Part shown: positions 36,829 through 45,349 of the stretch, piece after piece
Numbering within the stretch: position 1 is the stretch's first letter
Layout of the letters: each line of letters begins with the position of its first letter
Assembly (NCBI GenBank): GCA_905234145.1
Contig: CAJOGK010000018.1
Span: 1-45,878, forward strand
From: an uncultured Prevotella sp.
GTDB taxonomy: Bacteria; Bacteroidota; Bacteroidia; Bacteroidales; Bacteroidaceae
Reading direction: 5' to 3'
Length of the DNA stretch: 45,878 nt
Translations under genes and position numbers: made by a program
Notes under the pieces: model-generated
Seen by the model: the letters and a program-made list of their open reading frames with translations, nothing else
The model's database searches: none
Told to the model about the DNA's origin: nothing

Positions 36829-36860
36829 TTGAGAAATGAAAATTGAAATTGATTATGATT

Positions 36861-38675
36861 ATGAAAACAATCAAATATAGCATTATATCGATGGTTCTGG
36901 GACTGGGTCTGACGGCATGTACCGATCTTGATGAGAAGGTTTACGACCGTATCGACGCCAGTGTCTATTACCAGAACGAGGCCAGTGTAGAAGGTGCTGT
37001 GGCTGCTATTTACGGACAGACCTCACAGACCTTGGCTGGTGAGAATTTCTTCCATCTGTCAGAATATCCTGCCGACCAGATTACCTGGCGTGTATGGAAC
37101 GGTGGACTTTGGGGCTGGGACGAGGCGATGAAGACCGTCTTATCATGGCACAGCTGGACATCAGAATCGACCATCATCAATAACGCATGGAATGGTGCCT
37201 GGACTGCTATCGGACTATCCAATCTGTTGCTGAGCGACCTTGAGAATCTGAGTGCCAGCAGTCTGGGCATGTCGGAGGAACGTTTGGCTCAGTATGTAGC
37301 TGAGGTGCGTACGATTCGCGCTTGGAACTACTATTGTATCTTTGAACTCTGGGGAGGCTCACTGCCACTCAACACGTCTGCTTCGAGTGAAGTGCCCGGT
37401 ACGGCCGATCCAGACTGGAATACTTCATGTAAGAAGATCTATGACTTCATTGCCACAGAACTCGACGAGACCGTTAACGCATTGGCAATGGATGATGCTA
37501 ATCATACGTTTGTAAATCGTGCCAATCAGGCAATGAACCGATTGCTGAAAGCCCGTCTGCTGCTCAATGCAGAGGTGTTTATCGGCGAAAAGCACTACGA
37601 CGAGTGTGAGGCACTTTCTAAAGACATTATCACAGGTAAATATGGCAACTATGTCATCGACGATAACTATCGTAACCTCTACTCAATAGACAATGTAAAG
37701 AGTCCTGAGGTGATCTTTGCGCTGGCAGCTGAAGACGGACAGGGTGCTGCTAATGCGATCTCTAACGTTCGTACGATGGTAGGTATGTGGTACGGCTATG
37801 CCGACTACTTCTTGCAGAGCTACGACGGTATCGGTGCCTGGAACTGTGTGTGTCTGGTGCCTTCGTTCGATAACTCTGGTACCGTTCAACCTACAGGCGG
37901 CACTATCGGTGCGAAGTCTTTCCTTGACTACGGTGATAAGTTGGGTGCTCCTTACGAGCGCTTTGACGATCGCGATATCCGTAAACAGAACTATACCTAC
38001 GACGTGGTCACAAAGACACATGGTCCTGGTATGTTCCTGAAAGGTGTGATACGTGCCAACTTCGGCACAGGCGACGTTCTGAAAGCCGATGCCGATCGCG
38101 ACGGTCAGGATTTGGTTTACGTTGACCAGTTAGGAACATTCCTCAATCAGGGTCGTTCATTGGAAGTTGTAATGAGCCCTCGTTGGGGTGAAACGAATTC
38201 AGGCGTACGTCTGGTAAAATATCCGCTCTATCCGAATGATGATAAAGGTGGCTTTAAGAGTATCGACGATGTGCAGTTCCGTCTGTCAGAGGCTTACTAC
38301 AATGTAGCTGAATGCGAGATGCGTAAGGGCAACAGCACAGAAGCCAAGAGTTATGTAGATGCAGTTCGTCAGCGCTATTTCAAGAACGCCGACCGTACAT
38401 CAGCACTCAGTGTTCCTGGTCCTGGTTTCACTCAGTTCGATATGGACTGGATGCTTTCAGAGTGGGGTAAGGAATATCTGGGCGAGGGTAATCGCCGTCG
38501 TACTGATTTACGTCGTTTCGACAAGTTTACACAGGGTCAGTGGTGGTTCTGGGGGCGTGCTACAGAAGATGGCATCACACTGCCGGCTCAGCGTGATCGC
38601 AAATATGAGTGGTATCCATTGCCTCAGAGTGCAATCTCTGTAAATCCAGGACTGATTCAGAACCCGAACTATTAA
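36861..38675 (+). CDS. susD: SusD/RagB-family starch-binding lipoprotein
   Basis: The 604-residue lipoprotein (signal peptide ending GLTAC, lipid on Cys20) is longer than average for SusD. RagB features: VAEVRTIRAWNYYCIFELWG in the N-terminal helices, VQFRLSEAYYNVAECEMRKGN, GKEYLGEGNRRRTDLRRFD and the ending YPLPQSAISVNPGLIQNPNY. It is the surface partner of the SusC encoded 32 bases upstream. The longer frame from 36843 starts on TTG; ATG 36861 gives a normal signal peptide and is preferred over ATG 36855. It should bind starch helices through aromatic residues, many of which are visible (WRVWNGGLWGWDE), but the exact site cannot be assigned. Confidence 0.93.
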   Translation: MKTIKYSIISMVLGLGLTACTDLDEKVYDRIDASVYYQNEASVEGAVAAIYGQTSQTLAGENFFHLSEYPADQITWRVWNGGLWGWDEAMKTVLSWHSWTSESTIINNAWNGAWTAIGLSNLLLSDLENLSASSLGMSEERLAQYVAEVRTIRAWNYYCIFELWGGSLPLNTSASSEVPGTADPDWNTSCKKIYDFIATELDETVNALAMDDANHTFVNRANQAMNRLLKARLLLNAEVFIGEKHYDECEALSKDIITGKYGNYVIDDNYRNLYSIDNVKSPEVIFALAAEDGQGAANAISNVRTMVGMWYGYADYFLQSYDGIGAWNCVCLVPSFDNSGTVQPTGGTIGAKSFLDYGDKLGAPYERFDDRDIRKQNYTYDVVTKTHGPGMFLKGVIRANFGTGDVLKADADRDGQDLVYVDQLGTFLNQGRSLEVVMSPRWGETNSGVRLVKYPLYPNDDKGGFKSIDDVQFRLSEAYYNVAECEMRKGNSTEAKSYVDAVRQRYFKNADRTSALSVPGPGFTQFDMDWMLSEWGKEYLGEGNRRRTDLRRFDKFTQGQWWFWGRATEDGITLPAQRDRKYEWYPLPQSAISVNPGLIQNPNY

Positions 38676-38712
38676 GTAATTGAGAATTGACAATTGATAA
38701 TTGAAGATTATT

Positions 38713-40377
38713 ATGAATAAGAAAATATATAGTCTGTTACTGACACTGCTGGCCTTTACAGGCTTTATGAGCAGTTGTTCGAGCGATGAGGAGATCGTGT
38801 TTGATCACGAGCGCCAGCAATTTGAGACGCGTGCCGACCGTATTCTGCTGGAATTCATAGCACCTTTCGGTACTACCCCTGATGAGGAAATCTATATTAC
38901 CGGTGCCTTCAATGGCGGCGAGGAAGCGATTGGCAATACGCAGTATCTGCTCATGAAAGCTGCTAAAAGTAATGAAAAGTGGGGTATCTATCTCGACCCA
39001 AGTACCTTCGAAGGAGGTAAGACACTGGCCGATGGTTTTAACTTCTACTCAAAGACGCAGGGTATGGAGTTTACCACAAAGGGAGAGGTTGCCCTTCACA
39101 CTGATAATCCTGGCGTAGGAACGTGTACCAATATTTGGGGAGAGCGCTGGGAAGCCTACTACTGGCAGGGCGGCGAGGCACCAGAGCCAGAGCACGACGG
39201 TTTCGCTGTCTATGTAGATGACCAGACAGGTTGGGACGTACTGACTCTCTACATGTGGGGCGATGTGAATAACCTGAATGGTGAATGGCCCGGTATGAAC
39301 GTTACCGGTACCTGGAATCACGACGGTGTAACCTGGAAGTACTTCGATATGGGTGCTGAGAATACTGGTCTGGTAGAGAACCTCATCTTTAATAATGGTG
39401 GCAACGGTGTGCAATTGGCAGACTTCAACTTTACCATCGACCGCCATATCTACCTGCGCATTACAGCCGACGGTGTAGAGGAGGTAGGACTGGAGCCTAG
39501 CGTTAGGCACGACGGCTATGCCGTATTCGTATACGATGAGACAGGTTGGGATGCCTTGACCCTCTACATGTGGGGTGATGTAAACAACCTGAACGGTGAC
39601 TGGCCAGGTATGGAGGTTACTGGCGAGCAGACGGTTAACGGCTTGACTTATAAGTACTTTGATATGGGTGCAGCCAATACCGGTCTGGGCGAGAATCTTA
39701 TCTTCAGCAATGCCGGTTCTTCTCAGTTAGCCGACTTTGCCTATACCATCGACCACGATGTCTATCTGTATATCACCACCAGTGGTGTAACAGAAATCGA
39801 TCCAGCTACCTTCAAGCCTGGTGGCGTGACACCAGCCCCCGAGCCAGAACCACAACCTGCTGGCGAGACCGTCATCATCGCTGTGAAGAATAGCGTAGGT
39901 TATGCCGATCCTCACCTCTATGTATGGGGCGACAGTGAGGCTTGCGGCGGATGGCCTGGTGCTGCTCCCGTGAAGAAGACCGATAACGGCTGGTGCTTGT
40001 TCGAACTGCCTGCAAACGGTACTTTCAACCTGATACTTAACGACAATGGCAGTCCACAGGTAGACGGACCAGAGGTATTTACCAGCGGAAGTCATTTCTA
40101 CGATGTTACTACAGAATGGACAGCGTCTGCAAATACCGTTACCATCCAGAACGAGGCAGGCTATGATGACCCACGTCTGTATGCCTGGGGCGATGGCGAG
40201 ATCTATGGTGGCTGGCGTGGTATCAAGCCTAGCAGTAATGAGAATGGCAAACTGGTATTCCCATTGCCAAACGATGGCGGTACCTACAACCTGATTCTTA
40301 ACGGTGAGGGCGACGGTGTACAGCAGGATATCGCAACGGTTGTTGCTAATCAGAGTTATTCGTTTACTGCGCAATAA
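38713..40377 (+). CDS. SusE/SusF-like surface lipoprotein with four starch-binding modules
   Basis: The 554-residue lipoprotein (signal peptide ending GFMSSC, lipid on Cys22) has an N-terminal beta domain (~35-155, EIYITGAFNGGEE). Two tandem ~105-residue modules follow (161-265 and 266-~368) with the shared core TLYMWGDVNNLNG.WPGM. A Pro/Glu linker (~370-384) leads to a second, shorter pair (385-~473 and 474-554) with cores LYVWGDSEACGGWPG and LYAWGDGEIYGGWRG. The repeated W-G-D and W-P-G pattern matches CBM26-type starch-binding modules. It replaces SusE and SusF of the classical Sus system as extra surface starch binder. It lies between susD and GH13 in the operon. ATG 38713 is used; the frame extends to TTG 38701. 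Confidence 0.85.
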   Translation: MNKKIYSLLLTLLAFTGFMSSCSSDEEIVFDHERQQFETRADRILLEFIAPFGTTPDEEIYITGAFNGGEEAIGNTQYLLMKAAKSNEKWGIYLDPSTFEGGKTLADGFNFYSKTQGMEFTTKGEVALHTDNPGVGTCTNIWGERWEAYYWQGGEAPEPEHDGFAVYVDDQTGWDVLTLYMWGDVNNLNGEWPGMNVTGTWNHDGVTWKYFDMGAENTGLVENLIFNNGGNGVQLADFNFTIDRHIYLRITADGVEEVGLEPSVRHDGYAVFVYDETGWDALTLYMWGDVNNLNGDWPGMEVTGEQTVNGLTYKYFDMGAANTGLGENLIFSNAGSSQLADFAYTIDHDVYLYITTSGVTEIDPATFKPGGVTPAPEPEPQPAGETVIIAVKNSVGYADPHLYVWGDSEACGGWPGAAPVKKTDNGWCLFELPANGTFNLILNDNGSPQVDGPEVFTSGSHFYDVTTEWTASANTVTIQNEAGYDDPRLYAWGDGEIYGGWRGIKPSSNENGKLVFPLPNDGGTYNLILNGEGDGVQQDIATVVANQSYSFTAQ

Positions 40378-40386
40378 GCTGTGAGT

Positions 40387-41772
40387 ATGAAAAAAGCATT
40401 TCTGAATATTTGGACCCTTGCCACAGTGCTGATACTTTCAGCCTGTGGCGGGGGTGCCCAAAGTCTGCAGGTGGACAGCACGGTGCCTGTTAGCGACGAG
40501 AACCGTGTGATCTACCAGATGAACGTGGGTGCTTTCACATCTGAAGGTACATTCCAGGCTGCCATGCAGCGGTTGGACCGTCTTGACACCTTGGGTGTCG
40601 ATATCATCTGGCTGATGCCGATTTATCCTCGTGGAGAAACCATGCACAGCCCATACGCTGCGATGGACTATAAGGCCGTTAATCCTTCCTATGGAACGAT
40701 AGACGATGTAAAGGCCTTCGTATCACGTGCCCATGAACTTGGCATGAAGGTATGGCTCGACTGGGTACCTAACCATGTGGCTCAGGAGAACCCTTGGGTT
40801 GAAACCCATCCAGACTATTTCACACGCGATGCCAAAGGACAGATGATTCACCCTCATGGTTGGGGCGATGTGCTGGAGCTGAACTATCAGAATCCGGAGT
40901 TGGTAAATGAGGTAAACTCAGCCTTGAAGTTCTGGATTGAGACTTGCGACGTGGACGGCTATCGTTGCGACTATCTGTCGAGTCCTACCATCCCTGTCAG
41001 CTACTGGCAGGATATCATAGCCCAACTGAAGAGTTTCGTACCAGGCAAGAAGATAGAGATGATGAGCGAAACGGATATTACCGATTGCCATAACCAGCGA
41101 ATCGACTCTTGTGGTTTCGACTACGATTATGCCTGGAATCTGCAGGGCTCTATCGCCCGTTTGTGCAGAAAGGGTTTTAAAGCCGATACGCTCAAGCAGA
41201 TATGTGAGCGCTTCTTAGAGAAGTCTGCGAAGATAAAGAATCGCCGTATGGTATATCTTACCAATCACGATCAGAACTACAACGACGGTGGCAACACCCT
41301 GAAGCAGTTCTATGGCGAAAACCGCTATGGTCTTACCGTATTAGAATTTACCTTCTACGGCATGCCGCTTATCTATAACGGACAAGAGATAGGCGACCCT
41401 GACACCCTGAACTATTTTACTGATGCAAAGGTTAAGTGGCAGTTAGTAGACAGGAAGATGCTCAACACCGTTCGTACGTTGATAGCACTCCACCATCAGC
41501 AGCTCTCGCTGGCAGCTGACGCACCTGTGGAATTTATGAATACAAGCAATGCTGATGTGCTGGCATGGCGACGTGGCGATGTAGTAGCTGTGGTCAATTT
41601 TGCTGAAAGTGATGTAGCAGTCACTATTGAGGGACTGGTATCGGGCTCTTACGACCAGCAACTATGCAGTGCTACCATCCTGGATGGGCCTACACATCAG
41701 ACAATCTCTCTTGACGCGTCGACCCCAATCTCTCTCGAGACAAAGGGTTATGCGGTTTATGTCAAACAGTAA
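40387..41772 (+). CDS. GH13 alpha-amylase family enzyme, lipoprotein
   Basis: The 461-residue lipoprotein (signal peptide ending ILSAC, lipid on Cys20) contains a compact GH13 barrel with all catalytic residues: nucleophile Asp195 in GYRCDY, acid/base Glu228 in MMSETD, and Asp295 in TNHDQN. Region I reads DWVPNH (125-130). A short C-terminal beta domain follows (~390-461). The lipid anchor suggests a role like SusG, cutting starch at the surface into pieces for SusC/D, though periplasmic anchoring cannot be excluded. It begins 9 bases after the starch-binding protein stop; ATG 40387 is preferred to GTG 40381. It is a tandem paralogue of the next gene (VIY.MNVG.FT..GTF, WLMPIYPRG, SPYAA shared). 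Confidence 0.92.
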   Translation: MKKAFLNIWTLATVLILSACGGGAQSLQVDSTVPVSDENRVIYQMNVGAFTSEGTFQAAMQRLDRLDTLGVDIIWLMPIYPRGETMHSPYAAMDYKAVNPSYGTIDDVKAFVSRAHELGMKVWLDWVPNHVAQENPWVETHPDYFTRDAKGQMIHPHGWGDVLELNYQNPELVNEVNSALKFWIETCDVDGYRCDYLSSPTIPVSYWQDIIAQLKSFVPGKKIEMMSETDITDCHNQRIDSCGFDYDYAWNLQGSIARLCRKGFKADTLKQICERFLEKSAKIKNRRMVYLTNHDQNYNDGGNTLKQFYGENRYGLTVLEFTFYGMPLIYNGQEIGDPDTLNYFTDAKVKWQLVDRKMLNTVRTLIALHHQQLSLAADAPVEFMNTSNADVLAWRRGDVVAVVNFAESDVAVTIEGLVSGSYDQQLCSATILDGPTHQTISLDASTPISLETKGYAVYVKQ

Positions 41773-41886
41773 TCACCTGCTTCATCAAAAAAGGAATTAC
41801 TGTAAATAGAGTACTCAATAGGGGCTGGCTGCTCTGAGAAGAATGGTCGCCCCACTTTTTTAGTTGATAGTTGAAAGTTGATAGTT

Positions 41887-43464
41887 ATGATGACTAATGT
41901 ATTTAAAAAGCCTTTGATGCTTTTGTTGGTAGCAGTTTGCATGGCGGCAAACAGCTTTGCGGCTGATTATGTAGATGATATTAATCGTTCGACAGAGAAG
42001 CGTCCAGAGGGCCGGCGTGTGATTTACGAAATGAATGTAGGGATGTTTACCCAGGCCGGCACCTTTGCAGCTGCCCAGGCTCAGCTCGATGAATTGAAAA
42101 CGTTGGGTGTCGATATCGTGTGGCTGATGCCCATCTATCCCAGAGGCGGTGGTATCAATAGTCCCTATGCTGCCACAAACTTCCAGAAGACCAATCCTAA
42201 ATACGGTTCGATAGCCGACTTGAAAGCTTTCGTAGACCGTGCGCACGAGTTACAGATGGAAGTGTGGCTCGACTGGGTGCCTAACCATACTGCTACCGAT
42301 GCCGAATGGGTAACTTCTCACCCTGAATACTATGCGACAAGCGGCGGCAAGATGATTCACCCGAATAACTATGGCGACGTGTGGCAACTCGACTATAGCA
42401 ACCCTGACTTGGTGAATGCCATGAACGACTGTCTGAAGTTCTGGATAGATCAGGCAGATATCGACGGCTATCGCTGCGACTATATCAGTAGTCCGTGTAT
42501 TCCTGCTTCGTATTGGGAGAATACCATCCCTATGATAAAGTCGTATAAGGCAGGTAAGACCATTTCCTTTTTAGGCGAAGCCGATATCGCCTCGGATGCA
42601 ACACGCTTAAAGAATGTAGGTTTCGATTACGACTATGCCTGGCAGTTCCAGTCGAGCTTGGCCAACTATGGCTCTGCCGGCAATAACTCAGCCCGTCTGA
42701 AGGCGTTTGCGAATACACTGCTGACGTCATCGGCCACTATTGGTTTCGGAAGAATGCTTTATGTCACCAATCACGACCAGAACTTTAATGAAAGTAAGAA
42801 GACACTGACGCAAAAGTATGGCGACAACCGCTATCCGCTTACAGTGTTTGCTTATACCGTCTATGGCATGCCGCTTGTTTATAATGGTCAGGAAACAGGC
42901 GGCAATCAGGCGCTCGACTATTTCAACGACACGAAGATAGACTGGCATGCCAAGGATGATAAGATGCGTAACACGCTTCGCACACTCTTTGCCCTGAAAC
43001 ACGACGTACCGGCACTTAGCGATGCCAAAAACGCAGCTGATAACCCCGAGGTGACTTTCCTCACCGTTACTGGCCATACAGGCGTACTGGCTTATACGCG
43101 CAAAAGCGGTGATAGCGAGGTACTGGTACTGCTCAATATGGCCACGACGCCAGCTCAGGTTACTCTCTCAGGTTTAAATACAGGCGACTGGAGCTTGTGG
43201 CTCAACAGCGAGCACATTGCTGAAGGCACAAGTCGCAAGCAGGTTTCACTCTCTATAGATACTTCTTTCTCGCTTGAGGCGAAAGGCTATCGTGTGTATG
43301 TGAGAGGTACATACCCGGAGCAAGACGCTGTTACAGGCATCCGTCGTGTCGTCTCTGCTGCGGCTGAAAACGACCGTTGGTATGACCTGAGTGGCCGGAA
43401 CATCCAAACCCCAACTCAACCTGGCATATACATCCATAACGGGAAGAAAAGAGTGATTAATTGA
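41887..43464 (+). CDS. GH13 alpha-amylase family enzyme with C-terminal sorting-like tail
   Basis: The 525-residue protein has a signal peptide ending SFAAD and a GH13 barrel closely related to the preceding gene: DWVPNH (129-134), Asp198 in GYRCDY, Glu231 in FLGEAD and Asp297 in TNHDQN. Unlike its neighbour it has no lipid anchor and carries a ~40-residue extension ending WYDLSGRNIQTPTQPGIYIH, NGKKRVIN. That tail resembles the end of type IX secretion sorting domains and is shared with the GH5 enzyme downstream. The pair thus seems to have been duplicated and sent to different places: one anchored, one secreted or differently attached. The first ATG, 41887, is used; the frame extends upstream to TTG 41878. 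Confidence 0.92.
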   Translation: MMTNVFKKPLMLLLVAVCMAANSFAADYVDDINRSTEKRPEGRRVIYEMNVGMFTQAGTFAAAQAQLDELKTLGVDIVWLMPIYPRGGGINSPYAATNFQKTNPKYGSIADLKAFVDRAHELQMEVWLDWVPNHTATDAEWVTSHPEYYATSGGKMIHPNNYGDVWQLDYSNPDLVNAMNDCLKFWIDQADIDGYRCDYISSPCIPASYWENTIPMIKSYKAGKTISFLGEADIASDATRLKNVGFDYDYAWQFQSSLANYGSAGNNSARLKAFANTLLTSSATIGFGRMLYVTNHDQNFNESKKTLTQKYGDNRYPLTVFAYTVYGMPLVYNGQETGGNQALDYFNDTKIDWHAKDDKMRNTLRTLFALKHDVPALSDAKNAADNPEVTFLTVTGHTGVLAYTRKSGDSEVLVLLNMATTPAQVTLSGLNTGDWSLWLNSEHIAEGTSRKQVSLSIDTSFSLEAKGYRVYVRGTYPEQDAVTGIRRVVSAAAENDRWYDLSGRNIQTPTQPGIYIHNGKKRVIN

Positions 43465-43483
43465 TGGCGCTGTACCATTCCAA

Positions 43484-43507
43484 AAGCTTAATGTCCTCAT
43501 TGAGCTT
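43484..43507 (+). terminator. Weak terminator candidate after the starch operon
   Basis: AAGCTTAATG and CATTGAGCTT pair over 10 positions (one T-G) around TCCT. No T-run follows, so termination efficiency is doubtful. Confidence 0.4.
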
Positions 43508-43564
43508 CAATCTTACTGCTAAATAACCCCAATATAGAAATAATTCTAAAGGTTTTGGAAATAA

Positions 43565-43596
43565 TTTGGTTTATATTGTATTTTTTCCTATCTTTG
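43565..43596 (+). promoter_or_regulatory. Bacteroidota promoter of the GH5 gene
   Basis: TTTG at 43565-43568, 20 bases, then TATCTTTG at 43589-43596 fit the consensus exactly, 35 bases before the ATG. This marks the GH5 gene as its own unit, apart from the starch operon. Confidence 0.8.
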
Positions 43597-43631
43597 CGGC
43601 ATCATAGGGAAATTCAGTTATATTATATCAT

Positions 43632-45281
43632 ATGAAGAAACTATTAACTATCGTTGTAAGTCTGTTTCTAATGACAAATGTTCAGGTAGAAGCAGCTGAT
43701 TTTGAAACAGCAACTGCTGCTGTGAAAAATATGGGACTGGGTTGGAATCTTGGCAATACGCTGGAGGCCAACAGACAGTCGGTAACTACTGATGTGACAA
43801 GTCCAGACTATTGGGGACAGCAAGGACTGGAGTCGGAAACCTGCTGGGGACAGTATGTTACCCGCCCAGAGCTACTCAAAATGATGAAGGATGCCGGTTT
43901 TGGTGCTATCCGTGTTCCTGTTACTTGGTATAACCACATGGACAAGGACGGCAACGTAAATGCTGAATGGATGGCGCGCGTTCACGAAGTGGTAGACTAT
44001 GTGATTAATCAGGGCATGTATTGTATTCTGAATGTCCATCACGATACAGGTGATGATAATGATAGCTATAAATCATGGATAAAAGCTGACGGGGCATACT
44101 ATGAAGCCTACAAGGGTCGATTTGAAAAGCTTTGGAAACAAATCGCAGAGGAGTTTAAAAACTACGACCAGCATTTGTTGTTCGAAGCTTACAATGAAAT
44201 GTTGGATGCGAAAGACACTTGGAATGAGCCAGCAGACAAGACTGACGGCTATACTGCCATCAATAACTATGCCAAGAGTTTTGTCAATGTCGTGCGTGCT
44301 ACAGGCGGTAACAATGCTCAACGTAATCTGGTCATTAACACTTATTGTGCTGGTAATGGCTCAACAACAATGAATGCGTTGGAGTTGCCTGAGAAAACTG
44401 GCCACATAGCTTTTCAGATACATAACTATCCTGACTGGCAGAATGAAACCCATGCTCGTGAATTGGTCGACGGACTCATCAGTGATATCAAGAGCAATCT
44501 TATTAGCAAGGGAGCACCAGTCATTATCGGTGAATATGCAACATTAAGCACATGGTACGATGTGAACCGCGAGGTAGCTTTCTACGCGATGGATTATTTT
44601 ATCAAGAAGACGAAGGAAGAAGGCATTGGTACTTTCTATTGGATGGGGCTTACTGAAGGTGCGGCTCGTTTGTTCCCTGCCTTCCATCAGGCTGACTTGG
44701 CTAAGGTATTACTTCAAGCCTATCATGGTAGTGACTATGATCCTGTCCTGCCTGTACGAAGCGATTACAATAATACTTATATCTCGGCTACTGTAGGTTT
44801 TGAACAGGAGTGGTCGGAATTCAATATCTTTACAGGTACGATGTCGGCTTCGGATTATTCTGCCATAGAATTAGAACTGGCAGAGGCACCAGCCAAAGGC
44901 GCATTACAATATAAGGTATATGGATCATCGGAAAAATTCCAGAAAATAGAGACGGCGAATAGTAAACTGAGTTTGACGACGGCCATGGGCTCCATCAAAC
45001 AAATTACGCTGCAGTGGTGCTTAAAATCAAAGGGCAGTGTTAAGGTGAAGAGTATCTGGTTGGTGAAGAAAGACGGTACTAAGATTCCAAGCGATCCCAG
45101 TGTCTTTTGGGGTTGCACCATGTCGGATGTAACCCTTATTACTCTACCAACAGGTGTTAATAGTATAAAGATGGATGCCGAAAAGGGCGATGGTTATATG
45201 TACGACCTGAATGGCCGCCGCTTACAGCAACCTTCAAAAGGTATTACTATTAAGAACGGTAAGAAGTACTTCGGTAATTAA
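43632..45281 (+). CDS. GH5 endo-beta-glucanase (cellulase family)
   Basis: The 549-residue secreted protein has a signal peptide ending VEAAD and a GH5 barrel (~25-335): GLGWNLGNTLEA (35-46), HH at 136-137, acid/base Glu189 in EAYNEML and nucleophile Glu301 in IIGEYAT. The WNLGNTLEA start is typical of endoglucanase/xyloglucanase-type subfamilies such as GH5_4; the subfamily is my estimate. A beta-rich region (~355-500, possible carbohydrate-binding module) follows. The C-terminal tail YDLNGRRLQQPSKGITI, NGKKYFGN resembles type IX secretion sorting ends and matches that of the second GH13 enzyme. It likely cuts beta-glucan, cellulose or xyloglucan outside the cell. It is convergent with the repeat protein at the window's end. 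Confidence 0.9.
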   Translation: MKKLLTIVVSLFLMTNVQVEAADFETATAAVKNMGLGWNLGNTLEANRQSVTTDVTSPDYWGQQGLESETCWGQYVTRPELLKMMKDAGFGAIRVPVTWYNHMDKDGNVNAEWMARVHEVVDYVINQGMYCILNVHHDTGDDNDSYKSWIKADGAYYEAYKGRFEKLWKQIAEEFKNYDQHLLFEAYNEMLDAKDTWNEPADKTDGYTAINNYAKSFVNVVRATGGNNAQRNLVINTYCAGNGSTTMNALELPEKTGHIAFQIHNYPDWQNETHARELVDGLISDIKSNLISKGAPVIIGEYATLSTWYDVNREVAFYAMDYFIKKTKEEGIGTFYWMGLTEGAARLFPAFHQADLAKVLLQAYHGSDYDPVLPVRSDYNNTYISATVGFEQEWSEFNIFTGTMSASDYSAIELELAEAPAKGALQYKVYGSSEKFQKIETANSKLSLTTAMGSIKQITLQWCLKSKGSVKVKSIWLVKKDGTKIPSDPSVFWGCTMSDVTLITLPTGVNSIKMDAEKGDGYMYDLNGRRLQQPSKGITIKNGKKYFGN

Positions 45282-45300
45282 GTTTATTTCTACATAATAA

Positions 45301-45335
45301 AAAGAGCGCCCGCTGCAATAACGGGCGCTCTCTTT
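45301..45335. terminator. Bidirectional intrinsic terminator
   Basis: GAGCGCCCG at 45304-45312 and CGGGCGCTC at 45322-45330 form a perfect 9-bp stem. An A-run precedes it and CTTT follows, between the convergent GH5 and repeat-protein genes. Confidence 0.8.
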
Positions 45336-45349
45336 GTTATCGTAGTTCC

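Noticed and set aside
36829..36860. AATTGAAAATTGA-type short repeats before susD, the starch-binding protein and the second GH13 as regulatory sites
   Set aside because: They are simple A/T-rich spacer repeats just before start codons without defined symmetry; they explain the false TTG starts but show no clear site.
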